Source of the DNA: Exiguobacterium sp. AM39-5BH
GTDB taxonomy: Bacteria > Bacillota > Bacilli > Exiguobacteriales > Exiguobacteriaceae
Assembly: GCF_003467445.1 (NCBI RefSeq)
Contig: NZ_QSGS01000019.1
Location: forward strand, 1 to 31,275
Direction: 5' to 3'
DNA length: 31,275 nt
The stretch's first letter is position 1; each line of letters opens with the position of its first letter. The position numbers and the translations under genes are program-made. Below are positions 1 to 6,252 of this stretch, piece by piece. The notes beneath the pieces were generated by a model. It saw nothing but the letters and a program-made list of their open reading frames with translations. It ran no database searches and had not been told where the DNA came from.

Positions 1-116
1 TATTATTTTAAAATAATTGAAAAATTGTTAGATGTTTAGAGTTGCTTTTGATGTAATGTATGTTCAGTATCCCAAATGTCGTTTAACCTTTAAAAACACT
101 ACATTCACAGCAATTT

Positions 117-243
117 TTGAAAATGGAAACGACAGGAGCCGAACCCGTGCCCAAAGAAGTTGCTAACGCATGCTTCTACTTGTGTAGTTTATCGATTAAG
201 TTTCAATGTGACACTGCCGATAAACCGAAGTTTTCGCATCCAG
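117..243 (-). pseudogene. Diverged duplicate of the tmRNA 3' end (att-like relic)
   Basis: Aligned by eye, this segment matches 822-947, the 3' third of ssrA, at about 101 of 123 positions with one single-base gap (roughly 80%). It covers the discriminator side of the acceptor stem, the T arm and the adjoining 3' pseudoknot region. Similarity stops abruptly just after the shared CATCCAG (plus strand). The 5' half of tmRNA, including the tag reading frame, is absent, so it cannot be a working tmRNA. Islands and prophages that integrate into the 3' end of ssrA leave such a displaced copy at their far end. No integrase gene remains in the ~580 bases between the two copies. Confidence 0.8.
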
Positions 244-288
244 GTGGATGTCTCGTAATCTGCGGCGGCCAATTCAAAAAAATAAAAA

Positions 289-369
289 ATGAACAGATTC
301 ATGCGAATCGGCAAATTCTTCATCGGAGGGCTTTTAATCGCACTCGACTTCTTCATGTTCCAAGACTGA
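289..369 (+). CDS. Possible 26-residue hydrophobic peptide
   Basis: An ATG-to-TGA frame encodes a short peptide with a basic N-terminus (MNRFMRIGKFF), a hydrophobic middle (IGGLLIALDFFMF) and an acidic end. It could be a tiny membrane peptide or the remnant of a longer membrane gene. There is no Shine-Dalgarno sequence, only an A-rich stretch before the ATG, and I see no promoter. It lies between the tmRNA relic and the hairpin at 447-488. It may well be chance. Confidence 0.2.
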   Translation: MNRFMRIGKFFIGGLLIALDFFMFQD

Positions 370-446
370 AGTGATGCAATTTTCGCGGATTTGTTTAACT
401 CATGGTGAGAATCAACTCGCATCTAATTAGCAAAAGGAGATACATG

Positions 447-488
447 AAAAGGGCCACCCATGCATTAAATACGCACGGATGACCCTCT
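447..488 (-). terminator. Long hairpin terminator after the 51-residue ORF
   Basis: The arms 451-464 and 473-486 pair along about 14 bases with several G-U pairs, extended by an A/U flank, around a short A/T-rich loop. On the minus strand the stem ends in CCCTTTT; on the plus strand it is followed by CTTCTTTTATTT. It may therefore work in both directions. It lies 54 bases after the stop of the minus-strand ORF at 543-698. Confidence 0.6.
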
Positions 489-542
489 TCTTTTATTTCA
501 ACTTCTTATGGCAGAACACCTGAAGTCAGCTAAACAGTCTGA

Positions 543-698
543 TCATTCACCAGATTGCTTCTTCTCATTTTGTTTCTGCAAATATGCTTCTCGAATCTGA
601 TTGATCTTATCTTTTTTATTCGAAACAGCTGGTTTTTTCCCATCTTGGTACTTGGCAGCTGCCACTTTACTTTTCGTATCCAATTGATATTTTCCCAT
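543..698 (-). CDS. Small basic protein of unknown function (51 aa)
   Basis: A 51-codon frame reads MGKYQLDTKSKVAAAKYQDG at its start and continues with lysine-rich sequence (KKPAVSNKKDKINQIREAYL) and a polar tail. It is soluble, basic and probably helical in its second half, with no transmembrane segment. A GCAGGTGA sequence lies about 8 bases before the ATG and could serve as a ribosome site. It sits directly downstream of the ssrA terminator and is followed by its own hairpin at 447-488, so it looks like a complete transcription unit. I do not recognise the family. Given its place between ssrA and the ssrA relic, it may be cargo of a lost element. Confidence 0.55.
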   Translation of the reverse strand: MGKYQLDTKSKVAAAKYQDGKKPAVSNKKDKINQIREAYLQKQNEKKQSGE

Positions 699-741
699 TC
701 GGTTCACCTGCTTTCATTTGATTGTGATTGAGTTGTTCCAT

Positions 742-784
742 AAAAATCAAAAGACCTTCTAATCTCAATGAAATTAGAAGGTCT
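742..784 (-). terminator. Rho-independent terminator of ssrA
   Basis: A nearly perfect 12-base stem (752-763 with 773-784, AGACCTTCTAAT type) closes a 9-base loop. On the minus strand it is followed by the T-rich run TTTGATTTTT. It lies 45 bases after the mature tmRNA end. Confidence 0.85.
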
Positions 785-828
785 TCATGAATTATCATTG
801 ATTGCAGTCGTTGCAGACTGCTTAAAAA

Positions 829-1181
829 TGGAGACGGCGGGAGTCGAACCCGCGTCCGAAGGCATCGTAACGCATGCTTCTACGTGTGTAGTTTATCTAT
901 TGAATCTCAATGTGACACTGCCGATAAGCAGGCGTTGTCGCATCCAGTCTGATTCATCTCTTCTTCGCGCCCTCAGACGGCGAGGTTGAAGCGTAGCTTG
1001 CTTAGTTTGAGACCCTGAAAATCATCCACACAAGCGATGGATGTCAGGATCCGCAGGGCACTTAGGCTGCTGCGAGTTGTGTGTTAGTTTTGCCAGTTAT
1101 AGGCGTTTGCGTTTTAACGAGGCCGACCCCTCGACACGCCACATACGACCGACCTACCCCCGTCGAATCCATAACGTCCCC
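829..1181 (-). ncRNA. ssrA: tmRNA (transfer-messenger RNA)
   Basis: tmRNA rescues ribosomes stalled on broken messages and tags the nascent peptide for ClpXP and related proteases. The 5' end reads GGGGACG and pairs with CGTCTCC near the 3' end to form the alanine-type acceptor stem; GATTCGAC follows the 5' strand. The T arm is GCGGG-TTCGACT-CCCGC. The tag frame lies at 1094-1062, starts with resume codon GGC, encodes GKTNTQLAAA and ends in TAA, so the tagged C-terminus is LAAA. The discriminator is A at 829, followed by TTTTT, so CCA is not encoded and must be added. Mature length is about 353 nt. It follows smpB, its protein partner, as in Bacillus. Confidence 0.96.
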
Positions 1182-1205
1182 GAGGTGGTAATTGGTACTA
1201 CAACA

Positions 1206-1234
1206 ACTATACCACAATCAGGTCTCGCTGTCAG
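1206..1234 (-). promoter_or_regulatory. SigA-type promoter of ssrA
   Basis: On the minus strand CTGACA (1234-1229), a 17-base spacer and TATAGT (1211-1206) form a good housekeeping promoter. Transcription would begin about 15-20 bases before the mature tmRNA 5' end, leaving a short leader for RNase P-type processing. The -35 box overlaps the smpB stop codon (1233-1231), so ssrA can be made independently of smpB. Confidence 0.75.
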
Positions 1235-1707
1235 TATTTTTGCCGGTCCCGGAGTGCCCGGTCGACGTCACGCTTCGCGTCTTTCTTCTTCAAGTCGTCG
1301 CGCTTGTCATACTTCTTCTTCCCGCGCCCGATGCCGAGAAGACATTTGGCGAAGCCGTTCTTCAGATACACCTTGAGCGGGATGATCGTATATCCGTCAC
1401 GCCCTTGCGCGCCGATGAGCTGATTAATTTGCTTCTTATGCAACAATAGCTTTCGGACACGAAGCGGCTCGTGGTTGAAGCGGTTCCCTTGCTCGAACGG
1501 GCTGATATGACAGTTATGAAGCGTCGCCTCGCCACCATCAAAGCGGACGTAGGCGTCGGCGATGTTGATCTTTGACTGGCGCACCGATTTAATCTCGGTC
1601 CCCGTCAACACCATGCCGGCTTCAATCGTATCTTCGATCGCATAATCGAAGGACGCTTTTCGGTTTTGCGCGAGCGCGTTCGAATCTTTCTTCTTGGCCA
1701 TAGACAT
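1231..1707 (-). CDS. smpB: SsrA-binding protein SmpB
   Basis: SmpB binds the tRNA-like domain of tmRNA and places it in the A site of stalled ribosomes. The 158-residue product has the family's usual length. It carries the OB-fold core ([59 protein letters not shown]) and the basic C-terminal tail ([21 protein letters not shown]) that enters the mRNA channel. The first ATG (1707) follows AAAGGA closely; the ATG at 1701 (MAKKKDSN) is the other possible start and looks more like other SmpB N-termini. It lies 43 bases after rnr and just before the tmRNA gene, linking the trans-translation partners with RNase R. Confidence 0.96.
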   Translation of the reverse strand: MSMAKKKDSNALAQNRKASFDYAIEDTIEAGMVLTGTEIKSVRQSKINIADAYVRFDGGEATLHNCHISPFEQGNRFNHEPLRVRKLLLHKKQINQLIGAQGRDGYTIIPLKVYLKNGFAKCLLGIGRGKKKYDKRDDLKKKDAKRDVDRALRDRQKY

Positions 1708-1750
1708 TCAGTCCTTTACTTCAATATAGAGGAGGGGTCGCCCCCTCCCG

Positions 1751-4153
1751 TCAGCGACGCTTCTTCGCTCCGCGTTTCGCGTCGCCTTTACGTTTTTGAC
1801 CGTCTTTCTTCTTCAAGTCGAGCGCCGACCGTCCTTGCGACGACTTCGGCTTCTCGCCTGGTTTCGACGGTTTCCCGGCTTGGCCCGGTTTCCCTGGTTT
1901 GCCCGGCTTGCCGCGCTTCGGACGTTTGTCGTCACGGCCGCGGCCTTTTTTGTCATCCTTCTTCGGACGACCTTCCGTCGCTTTAATCGTCGTCGGTTGG
2001 CGACGGCGCGATTGTTCCCGCTTCGGCATGCCGACGACGGTGAAGTCGATCGTGCGCTCGTCCAAGTTGACGGCGTCGACCTTGACGCGCACCGCGTCGC
2101 CGATGCGGAACTGACGTTTCGTCCGCTCACCAATCAAGAGGAGCTGCGATTCGTCGAAGTGGTAGTAGTCATCCATCGACTGGAGACGAACGAGTCCTTC
2201 GATCGTGTTCGGAAGCTCGATGAACATCCCAAAGTTCGTGACACCGCTGACGACGCCGTCGAACTCTTCACCGAGACGTGATTCCATGTACTCGGCTTTC
2301 TTCAAGGCTTGCGTCTCACGTTCGGCATCGACCGAACGACGCTCGCGTTTCGACGCCTGTTCGGCAATCGAGTCGAGACGGTCCTCGTACTTGGCAATCG
2401 TCTTCTCTGACACATCGCCGTTGAAGACGTACGTGCGCATGAGACGGTGGACGATCAAGTCCGGGTATCGACGAATCGGCGACGTGAAGTGCGTATAGAA
2501 ATCGGTCGCGAGGCCAAAGTGACCGAGCGAGACGTCGTCGTACTTCGCCTGTTGCATCGAGCGGAGCATGATCGTGCTGATGACCGGCTCTTCCGGTTCG
2601 CCCGAGATCGCCTTCAAAATTTTCTGCAGCGTCTTCGGTTCGACCGTCTGGCCTTTGAACCGCTCGATGTGCACGCCGAAGTTCGCGACAAAGTCGAAGA
2701 AGAAATCGAGCTTGTCCGGTTTCGGGTTATCGTGGACACGATAGATGAACGGCACGTCCATCTTGTGGAAGTGTTCGGCGACCGTCTCGTTGGCCGCGAG
2801 CATGAACTCCTCGATCAACTTCTCGGCGACCGAGCGTGGACGTAAGACGATGTCGGCCGGTTTGCCTTCTTCGTCGACGACAACTTTCGCCTCGGCAAAA
2901 TCGAAGTTGATGGCACCGCGCGAGTTACGGCGCTTACGGAGCACTTCCGCGAGTTCGGCCATCAGGTCGAACAACGGGATATACGGCTCGTACCGTTCGA
3001 GCGTCGCTTCATCATCGCGTTCGATGATCTCACGGACGTTCGTATACGTCATCCGTTCTGTCGTCTTGATGACACTCGGGAACAGCTCATGGTGGACGAC
3101 CTTCCCGTTTTGCGGGGAGATCTCCATGACGCAGCTGAGCGTCAACCGGTTGACGTGCGGGTTGAGTGAACAGATCCCGTTCGAGAGACGGTGCGGCAAC
3201 ATCGGGATTACGCGGTCGACGAGATACACACTCGTCCCCCGTTCGAATGCCTCGACGTCGAGCGGTGACCCTTCCGTCACGTAATGTGACACGTCGGCGA
3301 TATGGACACCGAGCTCATAGTTGCCATTGTCGAGTTTCTTGACGTGGACGGCATCGTCCAAGTCCTTCGCGTCTTCGCCGTCAATCGTGAAGATCGTCTC
3401 GTTGCGAAGGTCGACGCGGCCCATGAAGTCCTTCTCGTCGGCCTCATCCGGCACGGCGTTCGCCTGGTCGATGACATCTTCCGGAAACTCCGTCGGGATG
3501 CCATGCTTATAGACGATCGACAAGATGTCGACGCCCGGGTCGTTCTTGTGTCCGATGATGCGGACGACGTCACACGCTCCGGCGAAACGTCCGTCCGGAT
3601 ATTTCGTGATGCGGACGACGACTTTATGGCCATCGACGGCACCGAGCGATTTGTCCGGGTTGACGACCGGCCAGAAGTTGATGCGCTTGTCGTCCGGCTC
3701 GATGAAGGCGAACTGGTCGAGGCGTCCGCTCGGAAGCGTATACGTCCCGACGAACTCCGACAAGCCGCGCTTCAAGACTTTGAGGAGCACGCCCTCGGTC
3801 TTGCCGCGGTTGTCCTCACGTTTTTTGACGAGGATCGTGTCGCCGTGGTAGACGTCTTTCAATTGGTCGGGCGGAAGGAACACGTCCTCCGTCTCCCCTT
3901 CGACCGACAAGAAGCCGAAGCCGCGTTGGTGAATCGAGATGATTCCCGCTGCTTGGCCGAGCACGGCGAGCGTCCCGTAACGGTTCGTCCGCGTGCGGCC
4001 GATCAAGCCCTCTTCTTCGAGGGTGTTCAAGGTGCGGATGAGCTCTTTAAAGGCATCCGTCGACTCGAGCGCGAGACGCTCGGTCAATTGGTCCACTGTC
4101 AGTGCTTTGTCACTGGCTTGGATGATTTCTAATAGTTGGTCACGTAAATTCAA
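1751..4153 (-). CDS. rnr: Ribonuclease R
   Basis: RNase R is a processive 3'-5' exoribonuclease that degrades structured RNA and, with tmRNA-SmpB, non-stop messages. The 800 residues show an N-terminal winged-helix region (about 1-65), a cold-shock domain (about 70-125, RGFGFL), the RNB catalytic domain with its acidic cluster DGEDAKDLDDAVH (258-270), an S1 domain (about 628-705, GVVSGVTNFGMFIELP), then a strongly basic tail from about 709. That tail has GKP repeats and ends KRGAKKRR. Translation starts at TTG: AAGGAGGTG lies 5 bases upstream and no ATG is suitably placed. The gene follows the esterase by 15 bases, so the two are probably co-transcribed with smpB. Confidence 0.97.
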   Translation of the reverse strand: MNLRDQLLEIIQASDKALTVDQLTERLALESTDAFKELIRTLNTLEEEGLIGRTRTNRYGTLAVLGQAAGIISIHQRGFGFLSVEGETEDVFLPPDQLKDVYHGDTILVKKREDNRGKTEGVLLKVLKRGLSEFVGTYTLPSGRLDQFAFIEPDDKRINFWPVVNPDKSLGAVDGHKVVVRITKYPDGRFAGACDVVRIIGHKNDPGVDILSIVYKHGIPTEFPEDVIDQANAVPDEADEKDFMGRVDLRNETIFTIDGEDAKDLDDAVHVKKLDNGNYELGVHIADVSHYVTEGSPLDVEAFERGTSVYLVDRVIPMLPHRLSNGICSLNPHVNRLTLSCVMEISPQNGKVVHHELFPSVIKTTERMTYTNVREIIERDDEATLERYEPYIPLFDLMAELAEVLRKRRNSRGAINFDFAEAKVVVDEEGKPADIVLRPRSVAEKLIEEFMLAANETVAEHFHKMDVPFIYRVHDNPKPDKLDFFFDFVANFGVHIERFKGQTVEPKTLQKILKAISGEPEEPVISTIMLRSMQQAKYDDVSLGHFGLATDFYTHFTSPIRRYPDLIVHRLMRTYVFNGDVSEKTIAKYEDRLDSIAEQASKRERRSVDAERETQALKKAEYMESRLGEEFDGVVSGVTNFGMFIELPNTIEGLVRLQSMDDYYHFDESQLLLIGERTKRQFRIGDAVRVKVDAVNLDERTIDFTVVGMPKREQSRRRQPTTIKATEGRPKKDDKKGRGRDDKRPKRGKPGKPGKPGQAGKPSKPGEKPKSSQGRSALDLKKKDGQKRKGDAKRGAKKRR

Positions 4154-4168
4154 CGTGACACCTCCTTC

Positions 4169-4909
4169 TTAGACTGACCAGTCTAACGTTTCGAGAAAAT
4201 CGAGCACGTCCTGGTGCAGTTTCTCTTTTTCTTTGTCGAGCGTGATCACGTGTCCCGACTCCTCGTACATGAGCAGTTCTTTTTGGAACGCGTTGATCGC
4301 CTCGTAGATGTCGTGCGCAGATTCAGGGTCGACCATTTGATCTTTTGCCCCTTGGACGACGAGTGCCGGGACGAAAATATCTTCAAGTCTCGTCGTCGTG
4401 TCACGGACGAAGGCACGGAGGTCCTTGAGCGTCGGCATCGGTTTGAAGTCCGCCATCTCTTGTTCGATCTGTTCAGGCGATTTGTCCTCTCGAGATTTAT
4501 ATTCTCGGGCGTAGGCTTTGACTCCTTTATATAATCGGTCCTCGGCATCGATTCCGGTCGGGGCACACATCGGGATGACGCCTTTGACGTTTTCCTCCGA
4601 AGCGAGACGGAGCGACATGACGCCGCCGAGCGAGAGGCCACAGACGGCAATCTCCTCATAGCCTTTCTCTTTCAACGACTGGTAGGCGTTCAAGACGTCC
4701 TCCCACCAATCCGCCGGTCCGTACTGGAGCAATTCTTCCGGCGGGACGGCATGGCCCCGATACTGGGGACCCATACACGTATAGCCTTCTTTTTGCAGGA
4801 AACGACCGAGCATGCGGACATCCGCGCTCGATCCGGTAAAGCCATGTAACATCAACACGGCACGTGGCCCGCCTTCAAAGAAGAACGGTTTCGGTGCTGT
4901 AATCTTCAT
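4169..4909 (-). CDS. Carboxylesterase, alpha/beta hydrolase (YvaK/Est30-like)
   Basis: This is a soluble monoacylglycerol-lipase-like carboxylesterase that hydrolyses short acyl esters; the natural substrate is unknown. The 246-residue product starts MKITAPKPFFFEGG, like the B. subtilis YvaK and Geobacillus Est30 family. It has the oxyanion motif LHGFTG (21-26), the nucleophile elbow GLSLGG with Ser93, a later Asp in KDQMVD and the catalytic His in SGHVITLD. I chose the ATG at 4909 from family alignment; GAGGAG lies about 12 bases upstream, which is long. An in-frame GTG at 4933 would add MYEEMTLA. Its place between secG and rnr is conserved in Bacillales, though why is unclear. Confidence 0.9.
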   Translation of the reverse strand: MKITAPKPFFFEGGPRAVLMLHGFTGSSADVRMLGRFLQKEGYTCMGPQYRGHAVPPEELLQYGPADWWEDVLNAYQSLKEKGYEEIAVCGLSLGGVMSLRLASEENVKGVIPMCAPTGIDAEDRLYKGVKAYAREYKSREDKSPEQIEQEMADFKPMPTLKDLRAFVRDTTTRLEDIFVPALVVQGAKDQMVDPESAHDIYEAINAFQKELLMYEESGHVITLDKEKEKLHQDVLDFLETLDWSV

Positions 4910-4949
4910 TGCTAACGTCATCTCCTCATACACTCCATTATTCCCAAAA

Positions 4950-5010
4950 ATATTTTTACAAAAACAAAAGCCGACCGCCTCACGTAAAAATCGAGAACGA
5001 TCAGCCTTTC
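4950..5010 (-). terminator. Terminator after secG
   Basis: On the minus strand the arms 5009-4998 and 4977-4966 form a stem of about 12 pairs, including G-U pairs, with a large loop, followed by TTTTGTTTTTGTAAAAA. It begins one base after the secG stop and ends about 40 bases before the esterase start. It would separate secG from est-rnr-smpB or partly attenuate readthrough. Confidence 0.6.
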
Positions 5011-5011
5011 A

Positions 5012-5236
5012 TCATAATGATGCGACTAGTAATCCTAAAATGAAAAACAACGTGCCTAGTACAGCTGCAGTTCGGTTCAAAACAGCGTCAAAGCCGCGCG
5101 CTTTCTGGCGGCCGAACAACTGCTCCGCGCCACCTGCAATCGCCCCAAGACCTTGCGACCGACCTGACATGAGCAGTACGACGACAATCAATAAGACAGC
5201 CACGACGAGTAGGCTGATTGTAGCGATCGTTTGCAT
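5012..5236 (-). CDS. secG: Protein translocase subunit SecG
   Basis: SecG is the small accessory subunit of the SecYEG channel in the plasma membrane. The 74-residue product has the expected layout: a first membrane segment (about 3-23, rich in L/V), a conserved cytoplasmic loop with SGRSQGLGAIAGGAEQLFG, and a second membrane segment (about 57-73). AAGGAGGAA lies about 11 bases before the ATG. The order secG-esterase-rnr-smpB-ssrA matches B. subtilis, which supports the assignment of a short, weakly conserved protein. Confidence 0.94.
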   Translation of the reverse strand: MQTIATISLLVVAVLLIVVVLLMSGRSQGLGAIAGGAEQLFGRQKARGFDAVLNRTAAVLGTLFFILGLLVASL

Positions 5237-5271
5237 AGTAGTCAGTTCCTCCTTCTTTTTACACGCTTTTT

Positions 5272-5277
5272 ATTATA
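5272..5277 (-). promoter_or_regulatory. Possible -10 box of secG
   Basis: TATAAT on the minus strand lies about 36 bases before the secG ATG, in the short gap after the YitT-family gene. A matching -35 at the usual distance is poor (a TTGACG lies only 10 bases upstream), so this is a weak call. Confidence 0.35.
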
Positions 5278-5309
5278 TAGAAGTTGGCGTCAAAACACCA
5301 GCGTTCAAA

Positions 5310-6197
5310 TTATCGGGACGGGTAGCTGAACCCTTCCCCGATGACCTCTTTCACTTGGTGGATGACGACGAAGGCGCGCGGGTCTGTCACTTCGACGATT
5401 TTCTTGAGCGGACCGACTTGGCGCTTGTCGACGATCATATACAACATGTTCTTATCCTGCTTCGTATAGTAGCCGTGGCCATGGATAATCGTCGCCGAGC
5501 GGCCGAGCGTCTCCGTCAACACGACGGCGAGCTCTTCTTGCTTGTCACTGATGATTGTGACGGCCTTGCGGATGTTGAGCCCTTCAGCGACGAGGTCGAT
5601 GACCCACGAGCCGATGATGATGGCGATCAACGTATAGAGCACGACTTGTTCTCCGAGGATGAAGCCTGACGCCCCGACGACGATGGCATCGATGATGAAC
5701 ATCGACACGGCGACGCTCATATGCAAATAGCGCTCCATGAGCCGGGCGATGATGACCCCGCCCCCGGTCGTCCCGCCGACACGGAGCACCATGCCGATGC
5801 CGACACCAATCATGATCCCAGCGTACACGGCCGCGAGCAGTTTGTCCTCGGCCGGGCTGCCCCAGTCATGGGTCAAGCTGAGGAAGAACGACGTCGCGAT
5901 GACGGCGACGACCGAGTACACCATCGTCCGGCGGTCGAGCAGCTTATAGCCGACGATGAATAAAATCCCATTCCCGATAATCGACGTGACCCCGAGGTCC
6001 CAGCCGAACAAGTAGTACAGGATGATGGTGACCCCGAGCAGGCCGCCTTCCGAGAAATCGTTCGGGACGGTGAAGTAGTTCACCCCGAACGCGAGAATAA
6101 ATGAGCCGGCGACGATCCAGGCGATATCCTTCAAGGAAATCGATTGGAGCTTCTTCCAGACTTGTTGACGCAATAGATGTTGTTGTTGACGTTTCAT
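5310..6197 (-). CDS. YitT-family membrane protein with DUF2179 domain
   Basis: This 295-residue integral membrane protein belongs to the YitT/DUF161 family, widespread in Firmicutes and of unknown transport or sensing function. After a polar glutamine-rich start (MKRQQQHLLRQQVWKK) there are about five or six membrane segments. One segment carries VNYFTVPNDFSEGG, and a glycine-rich stretch reads VLRVGGTTGGGVIIAR; both are typical of the family. A cytoplasmic DUF2179 domain (about 215-290, with IIHGHGYYTKQDKNMLYMIV) ends the protein. The ATG at 6197 follows AAGGGGGA by 7 bases; an in-frame upstream extension lacks a ribosome site. A terminator for the preceding operon ends only about 20 bases upstream, so its own promoter must lie inside or before that terminator. 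Confidence 0.88.
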   Translation of the reverse strand: MKRQQQHLLRQQVWKKLQSISLKDIAWIVAGSFILAFGVNYFTVPNDFSEGGLLGVTIILYYLFGWDLGVTSIIGNGILFIVGYKLLDRRTMVYSVVAVIATSFFLSLTHDWGSPAEDKLLAAVYAGIMIGVGIGMVLRVGGTTGGGVIIARLMERYLHMSVAVSMFIIDAIVVGASGFILGEQVVLYTLIAIIIGSWVIDLVAEGLNIRKAVTIISDKQEELAVVLTETLGRSATIIHGHGYYTKQDKNMLYMIVDKRQVGPLKKIVEVTDPRAFVVIHQVKEVIGEGFSYPSR

Positions 6198-6213
6198 TGG
6201 TTGTCCCCCTTCC

Positions 6214-6247
6214 ATATAAAAAAGACCGCGGCACAAAGCCGCAGTCT
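6214..6247 (-). terminator. Terminator of the galU-glycosyltransferase operon
   Basis: A 10-base GC-rich stem (6247-6238 with 6232-6223, AGACTGCGGC/GCCGCGGTCT) with a short loop is followed on the minus strand by seven T residues. It lies 5 bases after the glycosyltransferase stop codon and immediately before the YitT-family start. Confidence 0.85.
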
Positions 6248-6252
6248 AAGTC

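Larger units (their letters stand above)
1..542. other. AT-rich, largely gene-free left edge
   Basis: This stretch is visibly richer in A and T than the rest of the window and contains no convincing gene of normal size. It holds the tmRNA-like fragment at 117-243, a 26-codon hydrophobic ORF without a ribosome site (289-369) and a long hairpin (447-488). Bases 1-116 show nothing I can name. Composition plus the tmRNA fragment suggest the decayed remains of an inserted element; that is inference. Confidence 0.5.

Noticed and set aside
117..374. 85-codon plus-strand ORF
   Set aside because: Its first half is the antisense of the tmRNA relic; the same holds for the 73-codon plus-strand frame at 768-989, antisense to ssrA. 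Neither has protein-like composition.
189..422. 77-codon minus-strand ORF
   Set aside because: It runs through the end of the tmRNA relic and has no ribosome site at its start.
444..482. 12-codon ORF with AAAGGAGA upstream, reading MKRATHALNTHG
   Set aside because: The ribosome site is good, but the whole frame is the stem-loop of a terminator; the sequence is better explained by RNA structure. A leader peptide cannot be excluded, but no gene follows on this strand.
3302..4132. Long plus-strand ORFs inside rnr, and similar long antisense frames within galU, rapZ, gpmI and the glycosyltransferase genes
   Set aside because: Shadow frames caused by GC-rich codon bias; they lack ribosome sites and lie opposite well-conserved genes.
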